Shown: piece by piece, positions 33,532-42,749 of the stretch | How the letters are laid out: each line of letters starts with the position of its first letter | Numbering within the stretch: the first letter of the stretch is position 1 | Origin: JBGPLJ01 sp035644395 | GTDB lineage: Bacteria; Pseudomonadota; Gammaproteobacteria; Steroidobacterales; Steroidobacteraceae | Length of the DNA stretch: 64,000 nucleotides | Direction: 5' to 3' | Assembly (NCBI GenBank): GCA_035644395.1 | Contig: DASQOR010000068.1 | Coordinates: forward strand, 1 to 64,000 | Made by a program: the position numbers and the translations under genes | Notes under the pieces: model-generated | What the model saw: only the letters and a program-made list of their open reading frames with translations | What the model was told of the DNA's origin: nothing | Databases searched by the model: none

Positions 33532-35523
33532 TCAGAGGTTTTCGCGCAGGAAGGTCTCGATTTCCGCCAGCACCTTGAGCCGCGTCTCGCCGCGCGACAG
33601 CCAGTGGTCCTCGCCCGGCAATTGAATGAATCTAAAAGTCTTGCCGAGTTCGCCGAGCGCGCGTGCCATGGACGCGGACTGCTCCATCGGCACGACGGTA
33701 TCGTCGACGCCGTGCATGAGGAGGATCGGGATGTGGATCCGGTCCGCCGCGCGCGCCGGAGACCGCGCAATGACCTTCTTGTTGAACGGCGATCCGATGT
33801 TGTCCAGCCAGTAGGCGACCGAATCGGATTCCGCCCCGTGCTGGACCTTGACGTTCCCGAGCATTGCCGGCAAGTCGGAAACGCCGTTGATGCTGATCGC
33901 GCAGCGATACACATCCGGCGTGAACGCGGCGCCGGCGAGCGCGGCATAGCCACCGTAGCTGCCCCCGACGATCGCGACGCGGTGCTCGTCGGCAATGCCC
34001 TGCTGGACCATCGCGAGCACGCCGTCGGTCAGGTCGTCCTGCATGCGGCCACCCCACTGGCGATAGCCGGCGCGGCGGAAATCGTCGCCGAATCCGGTCG
34101 ACCCGCGAAACTGCGGCCGCAGCACCGCGTAACCGCGCGTCGCCAGGAACTGCGACCACCAGTCGAATTCATTGTTGTCGCGTGCTTCCGGACCGCCGTG
34201 CGCCAGGACGACGAGCGGCAAATGGCTGGCTTCAATGCCCGGCGGCAGCGTGAGATACGCCGGGATCGTCGTCCCGTCGCGCGCCTTGTAGGTGAACGCT
34301 CGCACCTCACCCAGCGTCACGTTGGCGAGCACCGGGTACTCATCGCCCACGGTATCGGCCTTGTTGGTCGCGAAGTCGATGAAATAGTAGGTCGCCGGAT
34401 GCGACTGGCCGTCGACCCGCGCGATGGCGCGCGTGCCGTCCCTGGAGCGGCCGACGATCGCGACATTGCGATCCTTGAACGCGGGCGCGACCGAGTCGTA
34501 GCGCTGTTGCGCGTCGGCATCGAGCCAGCGGACGCCCTGCTCGAGACCGCCGAGCTTCACGCCGATCGGTGCGCCCGTGTAGAGGTCGCGCACGAGCGAT
34601 TCGACATCGTTCGCCGGATCCTCGTAGAACGCGGCGATGGTCGCGCCGTTCCGTGGAATCGACCAGGCGACCGCGCGCCCCGCCTTGTTCGGCCCGATCG
34701 CGATGATGGCCTGCTGGTCGGCTGTCAGGCCCTGCAGCGAGAACTGTGCGCCGTCGGTACGCTGGAGAACTTGCTGCCAGCCGCCGTATGAGCGCTTCGC
34801 GAGGATGCGATAGCGCCGGCGCTGCGCCTTCCAGTCGCTCCGTGCCACGCTGCTGCCGTCACGGTCGACCAGCCACTCGCCGGTGAACTGATCGCCCGTG
34901 TCGATGGGCGTGCCGCGGCCGCTCGCGGTGTCGACCTCGAACAGGACCGAGACCCACCCGGAATCGCCGCGGTGATTGGGAATGAGAGTATCCAGCTGCC
35001 GGCGCTCGGCGACGGCCGAGAAGTCCCTGGACCACATCACGACGGTCTTCGGCTTGCTGGTGCGTGTGGCGACCATCACCGAATCCGTGACGGAATCGCG
35101 CTGCCCGCCGCTCATGAGAAGCATCCGCTGATTGCCGCCATGCACGTCGACCGCGAGTGTCCGGTAGATCTCGAAGCGCGGCGCGTTCGGTATGCTCTTG
35201 GTCGTCGCGCCCGTGGAGCTGTAATTGACGAGCGCCGTGTCGTCGTCGGCCCAGCGCACGCCTCGCAGTTTCGTCGCGGCGTCGACGTCGACCTGGCGCT
35301 TCGAGTCCTTCGCCGTCAGGTCGTAGATCAGCACGACTTCGCGCTCGGTGCTGCGGTCGAGCCACGCGAGCAGATTGCCGTTCGGGCTGATGTCGACGCT
35401 GCTGACGACGGGCATGGACGCGAAAGCCGAAGCCGGCGGCGCTTCCGCGCGCGCGAGCGCCGCCAGCCCGCAGAGCGTGAAGGCGACGAGACCCGGTCGA
35501 TGCTGGAGGCGGTCGAATCGCAT
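33532..35523 (-). CDS. S9-family prolyl oligopeptidase, exported (copy 2)
   Basis: A 663-residue paralogue of the downstream peptidase. It shares the AFAS(M)PVVSSVDISPNGNLLAW start of the propeller, shown here as AFASMPVVSSVDISP and GNLLAW. The triad is GGSYGGY, GVDDTVVP and GEDHWLS. A signal peptide (CGLAALARAEA) precedes it. The stop lies four bases before folA on the same strand in the upstream direction, so folA and both peptidases could be cotranscribed in the order folA, copy 2, copy 1. This points to local duplication after arrival of the block. Confidence 0.9.
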   Translation of the reverse strand: MRFDRLQHRPGLVAFTLCGLAALARAEAPPASAFASMPVVSSVDISPNGNLLAWLDRSTEREVVLIYDLTAKDSKRQVDVDAATKLRGVRWADDDTALVNYSSTGATTKSIPNAPRFEIYRTLAVDVHGGNQRMLLMSGGQRDSVTDSVMVATRTSKPKTVVMWSRDFSAVAERRQLDTLIPNHRGDSGWVSVLFEVDTASGRGTPIDTGDQFTGEWLVDRDGSSVARSDWKAQRRRYRILAKRSYGGWQQVLQRTDGAQFSLQGLTADQQAIIAIGPNKAGRAVAWSIPRNGATIAAFYEDPANDVESLVRDLYTGAPIGVKLGGLEQGVRWLDADAQQRYDSVAPAFKDRNVAIVGRSRDGTRAIARVDGQSHPATYYFIDFATNKADTVGDEYPVLANVTLGEVRAFTYKARDGTTIPAYLTLPPGIEASHLPLVVLAHGGPEARDNNEFDWWSQFLATRGYAVLRPQFRGSTGFGDDFRRAGYRQWGGRMQDDLTDGVLAMVQQGIADEHRVAIVGGSYGGYAALAGAAFTPDVYRCAISINGVSDLPAMLGNVKVQHGAESDSVAYWLDNIGSPFNKKVIARSPARAADRIHIPILLMHGVDDTVVPMEQSASMARALGELGKTFRFIQLPGEDHWLSRGETRLKVLAEIETFLRENL

Positions 35524-35527
35524 GTCG

Positions 35528-36082
35528 TTACACGATGCGCTCGAGCGTTAGGAAGCTGAAAGCATACGCGTGCCGCGCGTCCGCGGCATGCTCTTCGCGG
35601 GCCGTTTCGCGCCAGTCCGAAGCTTGCGGCGCGACGAATCGAGTGTCGCCCTCCACTTGCGCATGCACGCGCGTCAGGTGGATCACGGAGCAACGCGGCA
35701 GGCAGAGTTCGAAGATATCGGCGCCGCCGATCACCATGAGATCCGTGGCCGGCCGCGCACGCTCGAGCGCATCCTCGAGCGAGTGCACGACGATCACCTG
35801 CGGCGCTTCCCAGCAGCGATTACGGGTCAGCACGATGTTCGGACGATTGACGAGCGGCTTGCCGATCGAGGCGTAGGTCTTGCGCCCCATGAGCACGGGC
35901 TTGCCGAGCGTGAGCGCCTTGAAGCGCTTGAGATCGTCCGGCAGGTGCCAGGGCAATTGTCCGTCGCGCCCGATGACGCCGTTCTCGGCCACTGCGACCA
36001 CGATTGCCAGCCTCGAATCACCGGATTGGGGAGCCGGGACGGCAGGCCGGGGATCTGTGATGGGGTTGGCGTTGCCTGACAT
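35528..36082 (-). CDS. folA: Dihydrofolate reductase
   Basis: Reduces dihydrofolate with NADPH. From ATG 36082 the product has 184 residues: a 23-residue Pro-rich leader, then VVAVAENGVIGRDGQLPWHLPDDLKRFK in family form (NGVIGRDGQLPWHLPDD), GKPVLMGRKTYASIGKPL and VIGGADIFELCLP. The catalytic acid is the Asp of LPDDLKRF. A longer frame to 36202 has no family support. In E. coli folA faces apaH directly. The orientation is conserved here, but the two genes are separated by the kynurenine block and peptidases. Confidence 0.96.
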   Translation of the reverse strand: MSGNANPITDPRPAVPAPQSGDSRLAIVVAVAENGVIGRDGQLPWHLPDDLKRFKALTLGKPVLMGRKTYASIGKPLVNRPNIVLTRNRCWEAPQVIVVHSLEDALERARPATDLMVIGGADIFELCLPRCSVIHLTRVHAQVEGDTRFVAPQASDWRETAREEHAADARHAYAFSFLTLERIV

Positions 36083-36232
36083 AAGTGGTTGAAATTGTGA
36101 CTGGTTCGCTGCCCCGGCGCGAGGCCGGCTTATATCCTGCCGCGGCTCGTTCGACCAGGTGGAAGCCAATGACGGCGGAGACCTGGCCGGGCAGCGATTC
36201 ACTGACCTCGAAAGGCTCTTTCAGTCCCTGCA

Positions 36233-39226
36233 ATGAAGCGGATTCTGGCAGTCCTCGCCGTCGTGCTGCTTGGTTTGAGCAGCGCGACGGCGTTTTCACA
36301 GGCCGCGCCCATCGCGCGGTTTGCACGCTTTGTCGGCCATATCAATACCGTGGCGACGGGCGGCGCGCTGCGTGACCAGCCGAACACCGGCAACGCCTGT
36401 TCGCTCGCGAACAACCCGAGCAGCAACGCGCTCTCGGGCATTCCGGCAGGTTCGACGATCGCCGCGGCCTACCTCTACTGGGGCGGTTCCGGAGCGACTG
36501 TCGACAGTCAGGTCAGCCTGAATGGCGTGACGGTCAATGCGTCGCGGACTTTTACCGTCGCGGTGGCGGGCGTCACTTCGTTCGGCGGGTTCGCCAATGT
36601 GACGGCGCAGGTCGCCGGCAACGGCACCTACACATTCGGCAATCTCACGGTCGACTCGAGCGCGACCTATTGCGGCAACCAGACGGTATTCGGCAGCTGG
36701 GCGCTCGTCGTCATTTACGATCGCGCAGCCGAGCCGCTGCGCGCGATCAATGTCTTCGACGGCCTCGAGGCGTTTCAGGGCAGCCAGATCAACCTGACAC
36801 CGGACGGCTACCGCATCCGGCCGAGCGGCAATGACGGCAAGATCATCGTCGTCACGTGGGAAGGCGACCCTGGCAATTCAACGCCCCTGAACGGATTCAG
36901 CGAGGCATTGCGCTTCAACGGCACGACGCTCGACGACGGCATCAATCCGGCGGGCAGCGATCCGGTGATCCAGCAATTTGACAGCACCATCAACGGACTG
37001 AATCTGCAGAATTCCTACGGCGCCGACATCGACACCTACGACATCTCCTCGCTCCTCGTGCCGGGCGCGACTTCGGCGACGAGCACCTACTCCGCGGGCC
37101 AGGACCGCGTGTTCCTCACCGCGCAGATCGTGAGCGTGACCAGCGACCCCGAGGTGAATCTCGGCATCACGAAGACGCACGCAGGAAGTTTTGTCGTCGG
37201 CACGACCGGGACCTACACGCTCACCGTGAGCAACGCCGCGGGCGTTGAACCGGAAGACAACACGGTCACGGTGACGGATACGCTCCCGGCCGGCTTGAGC
37301 TACGTGTCGGGCACCGGTACTGGCTGGGGCTGTTCAGCGGCGGCGCAGGTCGTGACCTGTACGCACGCGGCGTCGCTCGCGGCCGGCGCGTCGTTTCCGC
37401 CGATCACCCTGAGCGTCGGTGTCGGGCTGGCGGCGCTCGGCACGGTGACGAATTCCGCGGTCGTCAGCAGCAACAGCTTCGACAACAACGCGGCGAACAA
37501 TACGGCGACGGACTCGACGCTCGTCGTCGGCCCGATTCTCTCGACCTCGACCAAGACCGTGTCGGACCTGAATGGCGGCGATGCCAATCCCGGTGACACG
37601 CTGCGCTATACGATCACGCTGAACGAGTCGGCGAGCCTCGGCGCCACCGGCGTCTCGGTAACCGACGACGTGCCCGCGAATGTCGCGAGCTACAGCATCG
37701 TCTCGATCCCGGCGGGAGCGATCAATGCCTCGACCGGTCCCGGTACGGGTGCCAACGGCACCGGCCGGGTCGCCATCTCGAACATCACGGTGCCCGCGGT
37801 CGGCAGCGTCACCGTCGTCTTCGACGTGGTCATCGCGGCGGTCACGCCCGGATCGACGCTCAACAATACCGCGACGATTTCGAATCCGAACGGTCCTGGC
37901 GCGACGCCTTCGGCGCCGCCGGTCGTCGTCTCGCAGTCGCAGATCCCGGGCGCGGGCACGAAGCAGCTCTATCTCTGGAGCAATCCGTCGAATCGCCTGT
38001 CGCGCATCCAGCCGACGGGGACGCACAACGCGGTGCAGATCAACGGCAGCGCATCCGCCACCTGGACGCTGACGCCGACGCTGCAGAAGGCGACGACGCT
38101 CAACGCCGGCAATTTCAACGTGCGGCTCTACATCAACCGCATCGGCGGCACCGGCACGAAGAGCGTGACCCTGACCTTCGCGAACAGCGTGCTGGGCACG
38201 CTCGCGACCGGAACGAGCACGATCACCGCCGTACCGACGGGGGCCGCGACACTGCAGACGATCACGCTGAATCTCGCGGCCGCGAGCACGGCTCCCATTG
38301 GCTCAAGCTACTCGCTGACCGTCACCAACAACACGGGCGGTAATTCGATCAGCGTCTGGCCGATCGTCGGCGCCAACATTTCGCGCATCGACCTGAACAG
38401 CGCAACGGTCATCAACGTCGACAGCGTGCTCGACTACACCGCGACCTATCCCGCGGCGACCACCGCGACCAACTTCCTGCGCGGCAGCACGAATTTCATC
38501 CGCGCCGTCGTGAGCGACCCGTTCGGCAGCTTCGACGTGACGAACGCCACGATCACCATCATCGACGCGAACGGCACCACGCAGGTCTCGAACGCGGCGA
38601 TGACGATGGTGAACGACTCCGGGGCCGCGACCAAGACCTATCAGTACCCGTACGCGATTCCCGCGGCGGCGGCGCTCGGCGGCTGGACGGTTCGCGTGAC
38701 GGCGACGGAGGGCACGGAGACGACGCCGGTCACCGACCTCGGGGTCGGTTCCTTCGTCGTGTACCTGCCGCTGCCGACGCTCGTGATCAGCAAGACCTCG
38801 CAGGTCATCTCCGATCCCTACCGCGGCGTCACGAATCCGCTGCGCGTCCCGGGAAGCATCCAGCTCTACACGGTCCTCGTGCGCAACACGGGCCCCGGCA
38901 CGGTGGACGGCAACACGCTCGTCATCACCGATCCGATCGGCACGGATTCGGCCATCTACGTGAGCACGGTGAGCGGCAATCCGGTGGTGTTCGTCGATGG
39001 AAGCGCGCCCAACCAGAGTGGGCTTGTCTACGTGTACGCCACCAGCGTCAGCTATTCGAGCCAGCCGGGCGGCGGTGCGCCCTTCAACTACATACCAGTG
39101 CCCGATGTCGACGGATTCGATCCGAACGTGCGTGGTATCCGCATCGCCCCGACCGGCGTGATGAACGCCGCGGCGGGTGCGACCACGCCGCAGTTCAGCA
39201 TTCAGTTCCGCGTACGGGTGCAGTAG
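36233..39226 (+). CDS. Large exported protein with DUF11 repeats
   Basis: A 997-residue exported protein with a signal peptide (MKRILAVLAVVLLGLSSATAFSQ in two parts: MKRILAVLAVV and LSSATAFSQ). The N-terminal 300 residues (AAYLYWGGSGATVDSQV, VVIYDRAAEPLRAINVFDG) form a beta-rich domain also seen in other DUF11 proteins. Two DUF11-like modules follow at about 305-430 (LGITKTHAGSFVVGTTGTY) and 435-570. A third module (VISKTSQVISDPYRG) is near the C-terminus. It is rich in Thr, Ser, Asn and Gly and lacks catalytic motifs. No sorting signal or membrane anchor is seen at the end. A surface or extracellular structural role is likely but unproven. Confidence 0.85.
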   Translation: MKRILAVLAVVLLGLSSATAFSQAAPIARFARFVGHINTVATGGALRDQPNTGNACSLANNPSSNALSGIPAGSTIAAAYLYWGGSGATVDSQVSLNGVTVNASRTFTVAVAGVTSFGGFANVTAQVAGNGTYTFGNLTVDSSATYCGNQTVFGSWALVVIYDRAAEPLRAINVFDGLEAFQGSQINLTPDGYRIRPSGNDGKIIVVTWEGDPGNSTPLNGFSEALRFNGTTLDDGINPAGSDPVIQQFDSTINGLNLQNSYGADIDTYDISSLLVPGATSATSTYSAGQDRVFLTAQIVSVTSDPEVNLGITKTHAGSFVVGTTGTYTLTVSNAAGVEPEDNTVTVTDTLPAGLSYVSGTGTGWGCSAAAQVVTCTHAASLAAGASFPPITLSVGVGLAALGTVTNSAVVSSNSFDNNAANNTATDSTLVVGPILSTSTKTVSDLNGGDANPGDTLRYTITLNESASLGATGVSVTDDVPANVASYSIVSIPAGAINASTGPGTGANGTGRVAISNITVPAVGSVTVVFDVVIAAVTPGSTLNNTATISNPNGPGATPSAPPVVVSQSQIPGAGTKQLYLWSNPSNRLSRIQPTGTHNAVQINGSASATWTLTPTLQKATTLNAGNFNVRLYINRIGGTGTKSVTLTFANSVLGTLATGTSTITAVPTGAATLQTITLNLAAASTAPIGSSYSLTVTNNTGGNSISVWPIVGANISRIDLNSATVINVDSVLDYTATYPAATTATNFLRGSTNFIRAVVSDPFGSFDVTNATITIIDANGTTQVSNAAMTMVNDSGAATKTYQYPYAIPAAAALGGWTVRVTATEGTETTPVTDLGVGSFVVYLPLPTLVISKTSQVISDPYRGVTNPLRVPGSIQLYTVLVRNTGPGTVDGNTLVITDPIGTDSAIYVSTVSGNPVVFVDGSAPNQSGLVYVYATSVSYSSQPGGGAPFNYIPVPDVDGFDPNVRGIRIAPTGVMNAAAGATTPQFSIQFRVRVQ

Positions 39227-39244
39227 CCCGAAGCAGCGCAAATG

Positions 39245-39673
39245 TCAGTTGCCGCACGACCCGCCCCCGCCACACACGGGCGAGGACTTTTGCTTGTCGC
39301 GCCGCATTTCTTCGCCGCGAAATTCGACTTCCCTCAGCTCGTCTTCCGTCAGGCAGATCTCGGTCGGGAAGCGCGAGCCGAGCATCGTGTCCTGCTTGCA
39401 GTACACCGTATTGGCGCCGAGCTTCTTGGCCCGGTAGCCCGACGGCGGCTTGAAGGGCTTCGCGGCGCTCCCGGCGGTCGTCGACGCAGCGGGAGGTGCT
39501 GGATCAGCAGCGGGTGCTGGCACCGTTGCGGCGGAACGTGCCGGAGTTTCAGCAGGCGCCGGAGCTCGCGGCTGCGAAGCGCAGCCGCCAAGCAGCACAG
39601 CCGCCGCGACCAGGATCAGCCGTCGACCGATATCAGCCGCTGCCGTTGCCACAGGCCGTCGACGCGCCGCCAC
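39245..39673 (-). CDS. Small lipoprotein, paralogue A of a tandem pair
   Basis: A 142-residue putative lipoprotein with lipobox LLGGC and an Ala/Pro-rich linker. The conserved domain is PSGYRAKKLGANTVYCKQDT followed by LGSRFPTEICLTEDEL and a Cys/Gly-rich tail. The start is uncertain: GTG 39673 or GTG 39652. Either overlaps the end of the neighbouring paralogue by 20-41 bases in another frame. The function is unknown. The Cys residues suggest disulfides in the periplasm. Confidence 0.75.
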   Translation of the reverse strand: MAARRRPVATAAADIGRRLILVAAAVLLGGCASQPRAPAPAETPARSAATVPAPAADPAPPAASTTAGSAAKPFKPPSGYRAKKLGANTVYCKQDTMLGSRFPTEICLTEDELREVEFRGEEMRRDKQKSSPVCGGGGSCGN

Positions 39674-40046
39674 AGAGTCCCTGGTTCTTCAATTTGTTCT
39701 GCCGCATGTCGTCACCACGGCGCTCCATTTCCTTCAGCTCGTCTTCGGTGAAGCAGAACTCCGTCGGAAAGCGCGTCCCGAGCGTCGTGTCCTTCTTGCA
39801 GTAGACCGTGTTGGCGCCGAGCTTCTTGGCCCGGTAACCCGACGGCGGCCGGTACGGTTTGGCGTCTGCTGCGGCGACCGTACCGGAGGCCTGGGGTGCC
39901 GGTGTCGCGGCGGTTGCCGCGGCGGGCGACGGGGCTGGCGCGGCAGCGGGTGCCGGCGCTGCAACCGGAGTCACAGGGGTCGGGGACTGGGGCTGCGAAG
40001 CGCAGCCGGCGAACAAGGCGACAGCCAAAACGAGGGTCAAACGCAT
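39633..40046 (-). CDS. Small lipoprotein, paralogue B of a tandem pair
   Basis: A 137-residue putative lipoprotein starting MRLTLVLAVALFAGC with a clear lipobox. An Ala/Pro linker of about 45 residues is followed by PSGYRAKKLGANTVYCKKDT and LGTRFPTEFCFTEDELKE, nearly identical to paralogue A. The C-terminus carries two more cysteines (LCGG and ACGN). The upstream frame to 40109 adds a non-hydrophobic leader and was rejected. Function unknown. Confidence 0.78.
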   Translation of the reverse strand: MRLTLVLAVALFAGCASQPQSPTPVTPVAAPAPAAAPAPSPAAATAATPAPQASGTVAAADAKPYRPPSGYRAKKLGANTVYCKKDTTLGTRFPTEFCFTEDELKEMERRGDDMRQNKLKNQGLCGGASTACGNGSG

Positions 40047-40211
40047 GAATCCGCTCCGTCCGAATCGGGGGGACGAATGCTGCCATGGCCGGGACGGACT
40101 TGCACGCAAATGGGACCAGCGGGTGCGTCGCCAACGGCTTCCCGGGGCGAGCCGGTTTGACTCAATCGCGTGAGCGGGTCATAGATACCGGCCTTTCAGG
40201 GGGACCCTGAC

Positions 40212-40916
40212 ATGACAACAACAAGACGTGGGGCACTTGCAGCCTTGGCGGGTCTCATTGTCGTCCTTGGCGCCGCTTGCGGCGGCTCCGGAACCGCCGG
40301 CGGCAAGGTCGATGCCGGCGCCGATTCGCAATCCCCGGACGGCCTGACCGGAAGCTATCCCCTGTTCGCCGCCGACTTCCCGGCGGATGCCGGTGCGCGA
40401 CCGACCATCAAGCTGAAATCCGGCGGCAAGGCGCAGCTCAGCGGCCTGGGCGCTGATGCCGAAGGCAGCTACATCGTCAAAGGCGTCGTGCTGACGCTGA
40501 CCTTGCCCGGGGAGAAGCATGAGCTGGTCATCAACGGGCGCGGCTGTCTGCTCGGCGGCTTGCAGATGGGATCGTTCTGCAAAGGCGGCGCCAAGCCGCC
40601 CGCCGAAGCCACCGCGCAGGGCGACTTGAGCAGCGGCTCGGTGACGATGGGTGCACCGACACCGGCTGTCGTGAACACCATTTCCGGAAGCTTCTATACC
40701 AAGGACGGCGACACACAGCTCACGTTCAGCGCGGACGGCCGCATCAGCATCATCCATTGGGCCGGGAACCAGATGGCGACGACCCTCGGTCTCTATGAGG
40801 TCGAGGGCACGCGCATCACGATCAAGTCCGACGGCCCGCCGATGGTTCTCGAGCGCAAGGACAACCAGTTCGAGTTGGCCGAGAACGGTGCTGTTACTAC
40901 GTTCGCTGCGGGTTGA
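40212..40916 (+). CDS. Putative lipoprotein of unknown function
   Basis: A 234-residue protein with a lipoprotein signal (LIVVLGAACGG). The mature part has two similar beta-rich halves, the first around LTGSYPLFAADFPADAG and the second around ISGSFYTKDGDTQLTFSADG, each ending in a hydrophobic strand. Two cysteines (GRGCLLGG and SFCKGG) may pair. No family was recognised. A strong palindrome follows the stop. Confidence 0.7.
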   Translation: MTTTRRGALAALAGLIVVLGAACGGSGTAGGKVDAGADSQSPDGLTGSYPLFAADFPADAGARPTIKLKSGGKAQLSGLGADAEGSYIVKGVVLTLTLPGEKHELVINGRGCLLGGLQMGSFCKGGAKPPAEATAQGDLSSGSVTMGAPTPAVVNTISGSFYTKDGDTQLTFSADGRISIIHWAGNQMATTLGLYEVEGTRITIKSDGPPMVLERKDNQFELAENGAVTTFAAG

Positions 40917-40922
40917 GGCAAG

Positions 40923-40948
40923 AGGGGTCGGACTGAAGTCCGACCCCT
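40923..40948. terminator. Perfect 12-bp palindrome between convergent genes
   Basis: AGGGGTCGGACT (40923-40934) is followed by GA and the exact complement to 40948. It lies seven bases after the lipoprotein stop and is suited to stop transcripts from both sides. No T-run follows, so it would be an atypical or bidirectional terminator, or a member of the palindromic repeat family in this window. Confidence 0.6.
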
Positions 40949-40973
40949 GGCTTCAACCGTCCCGGGGACCGGC

Positions 40974-40991
40974 GACAGACTTCAGTCTGTC
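40974..40991. repeat. GACAGACT/AGTCTGTC palindrome overlapping the M28 gene end
   Basis: An eight-base perfect stem with a two-base loop that includes the last codons and stop of the M28 peptidase gene (stop 40984-40982). The arms resemble the GGGGACAGAC element inside the mltB leader. With the preceding palindrome it makes a double hairpin between two convergent genes. Confidence 0.55.
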
Positions 40992-42679
40992 CCCCCTGTC
41001 AGGGCCTTCTTGCGCGTCGCCTCGAACTCATCGCCTGCGTTCCACTTCGGCAACGCATCCGCCTGCGAGATGAGCCAGCCGGTGTAGAAGTAGAACTGCG
41101 AGTCTTCGATCATGCCGTCGAAGTTCCAATTCGAGTCGATCTGGTCGCTCGGCTGGTGATAGTCCTTCTCGAGCCACTCATCCTGGCGCGCACGACCCCA
41201 GCCCGCGGGCTTGCCGAGATAGTCCGTGCCGCTGTCGAAATAAAGCGCCGGCACGCCGATTTTCGCGAAGTTGAACTGGTCCGAGCGATAGAAGTGCCCC
41301 TTGTCAGGTGACTGATCGCCCGTCATGACGCGGCCCTGCCAGGCGATGACGGACCCGGCGACGGCATCGAGCGAGGACTTGCCACCGCCGACCTGCGAGA
41401 TGTCGTGCGTGCGGCCGAAGGCGTTGCCGCCGTCGACGTTGATGTTGGCGGCGATCTTGCCGGGCGCGAACGTCGGGTGCATCGCGTAGTAGAGCGAACC
41501 GAGCAGCCCCTGCTCTTCCATGCCGACGAACAGGATGAGCGTCGAGCGGCGTGGCCGTTCCGGCAGCGCTTTGAACGCGCGCGCGATCGCGAGGATTTGC
41601 GCACATCCGGACGCGTTGTCCTCGGCACCGTTGTAGATGCGATCCACCTTCGGGTCTTCGCCCGGCTGCGCGTCGCGAATGCCGAGATGATCGTGATGGG
41701 CCGAGTACACGACCACTTCGCTCGCGAGCTTCGGGTCGCTGCCGCGCAGGAGTCCCGCGACGTTTCCGGTCCGGGTCTTCGCCAGCGTTGTGTCGAAGGC
41801 GATCGAAGTGTGGATGCCGAGCGGGACGGGTCTGAAATTGCGCTTGTGCGCAGCTGCCACGAGCTTGTCCAGATCCTTGCCCGCGGCGCTGAAAAGGCGG
41901 CGCGTCGCATCCTCCGTGGCCCAGCCCTTCAGCTTCACCCGCGGTTCGCCTTCATCCGGCAGTTCGTACTGCGCGCCGCCCCACGAGGTCTGCACGACCT
42001 GCCAGGGGTAGCCGGCCGAGGGGGTGGTGTGAACGATGATGACGCCCGCGGCGCCGTGACGTCCGCCATTCTCGTACTTGTAGACCCAGCGGCCGTAGAA
42101 CAGGCGCCTCTTACCCTCGAAGAGCTTCGGGTCCCAGTCCGGATCGTTGTTGAGGACGACGAGCATCTTGCCTTTCACGTCCACGCCCTTGAAGTCGTCC
42201 CACTGGTATTCGGGCGCCTCGATGCCGTAGCCGACGAACACCAGCTCCGCATCCTTGACGTCGGAGTGATCGGCCTGCACGCCGCTTGCCGCGATGTAGT
42301 CCGCGCTCCATGCGAGGTCCACGTTCTTGCCGCCGGCGTTGAAGCTCCAGGTCTTCGGCATGCGCGCATGGAGCGAAACGATATCGAACGGCTGCTGGTA
42401 CGAGCCGTTCGGGCCGCCCGGCTCGTAGCCGAGCTCGCGAAGCTGCGACGCGAGATAGAGCCGCGCCAGCTGGTCGCCCCGGGTCGACGGGCCGCGGCCC
42501 TCGAGCAAGTCGTCGGCGAGATAACGAATGGGCGCTTCGATGATGTTCTGCGTGATGCTGTCGTGCGCGGCCGTCTGTACGGCTGGCGGCAGGAGCGCGC
42601 TGTCGGCGCTGGCGACGGTGGCTGCCACGCCTGCAGCAAGGACGAGGATACCGGCGCGGCCGCGCTTGAACTGGGCCAT
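40982..42679 (-). CDS. M28-family zinc aminopeptidase, exported
   Basis: A 565-residue secreted metallopeptidase. After the signal peptide (ending VASADS) comes a protease-associated (PA) domain region and then the M28 catalytic domain. Zinc ligands are seen in YSAHHDHLGI, NGAEDNASGCAQI and FVGMEEQGLLGS, with later His in the C-terminal half. KWNAGDEFEATRK is near the end. It resembles aminopeptidases or glutamate carboxypeptidase-like enzymes. The start is ATG 42679; the longer frame is unsupported. The C-terminal codons form part of a palindrome shared with the intergenic region. Confidence 0.9.
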   Translation of the reverse strand: MAQFKRGRAGILVLAAGVAATVASADSALLPPAVQTAAHDSITQNIIEAPIRYLADDLLEGRGPSTRGDQLARLYLASQLRELGYEPGGPNGSYQQPFDIVSLHARMPKTWSFNAGGKNVDLAWSADYIAASGVQADHSDVKDAELVFVGYGIEAPEYQWDDFKGVDVKGKMLVVLNNDPDWDPKLFEGKRRLFYGRWVYKYENGGRHGAAGVIIVHTTPSAGYPWQVVQTSWGGAQYELPDEGEPRVKLKGWATEDATRRLFSAAGKDLDKLVAAAHKRNFRPVPLGIHTSIAFDTTLAKTRTGNVAGLLRGSDPKLASEVVVYSAHHDHLGIRDAQPGEDPKVDRIYNGAEDNASGCAQILAIARAFKALPERPRRSTLILFVGMEEQGLLGSLYYAMHPTFAPGKIAANINVDGGNAFGRTHDISQVGGGKSSLDAVAGSVIAWQGRVMTGDQSPDKGHFYRSDQFNFAKIGVPALYFDSGTDYLGKPAGWGRARQDEWLEKDYHQPSDQIDSNWNFDGMIEDSQFYFYTGWLISQADALPKWNAGDEFEATRKKALTGGTD

Positions 42680-42749
42680 GGAGCGACTCCAATGCGGTGA
42701 GGCCCGCAATTCTATACGAGGAGCCTCGCGGATGGCTCGCGGATTGCGC

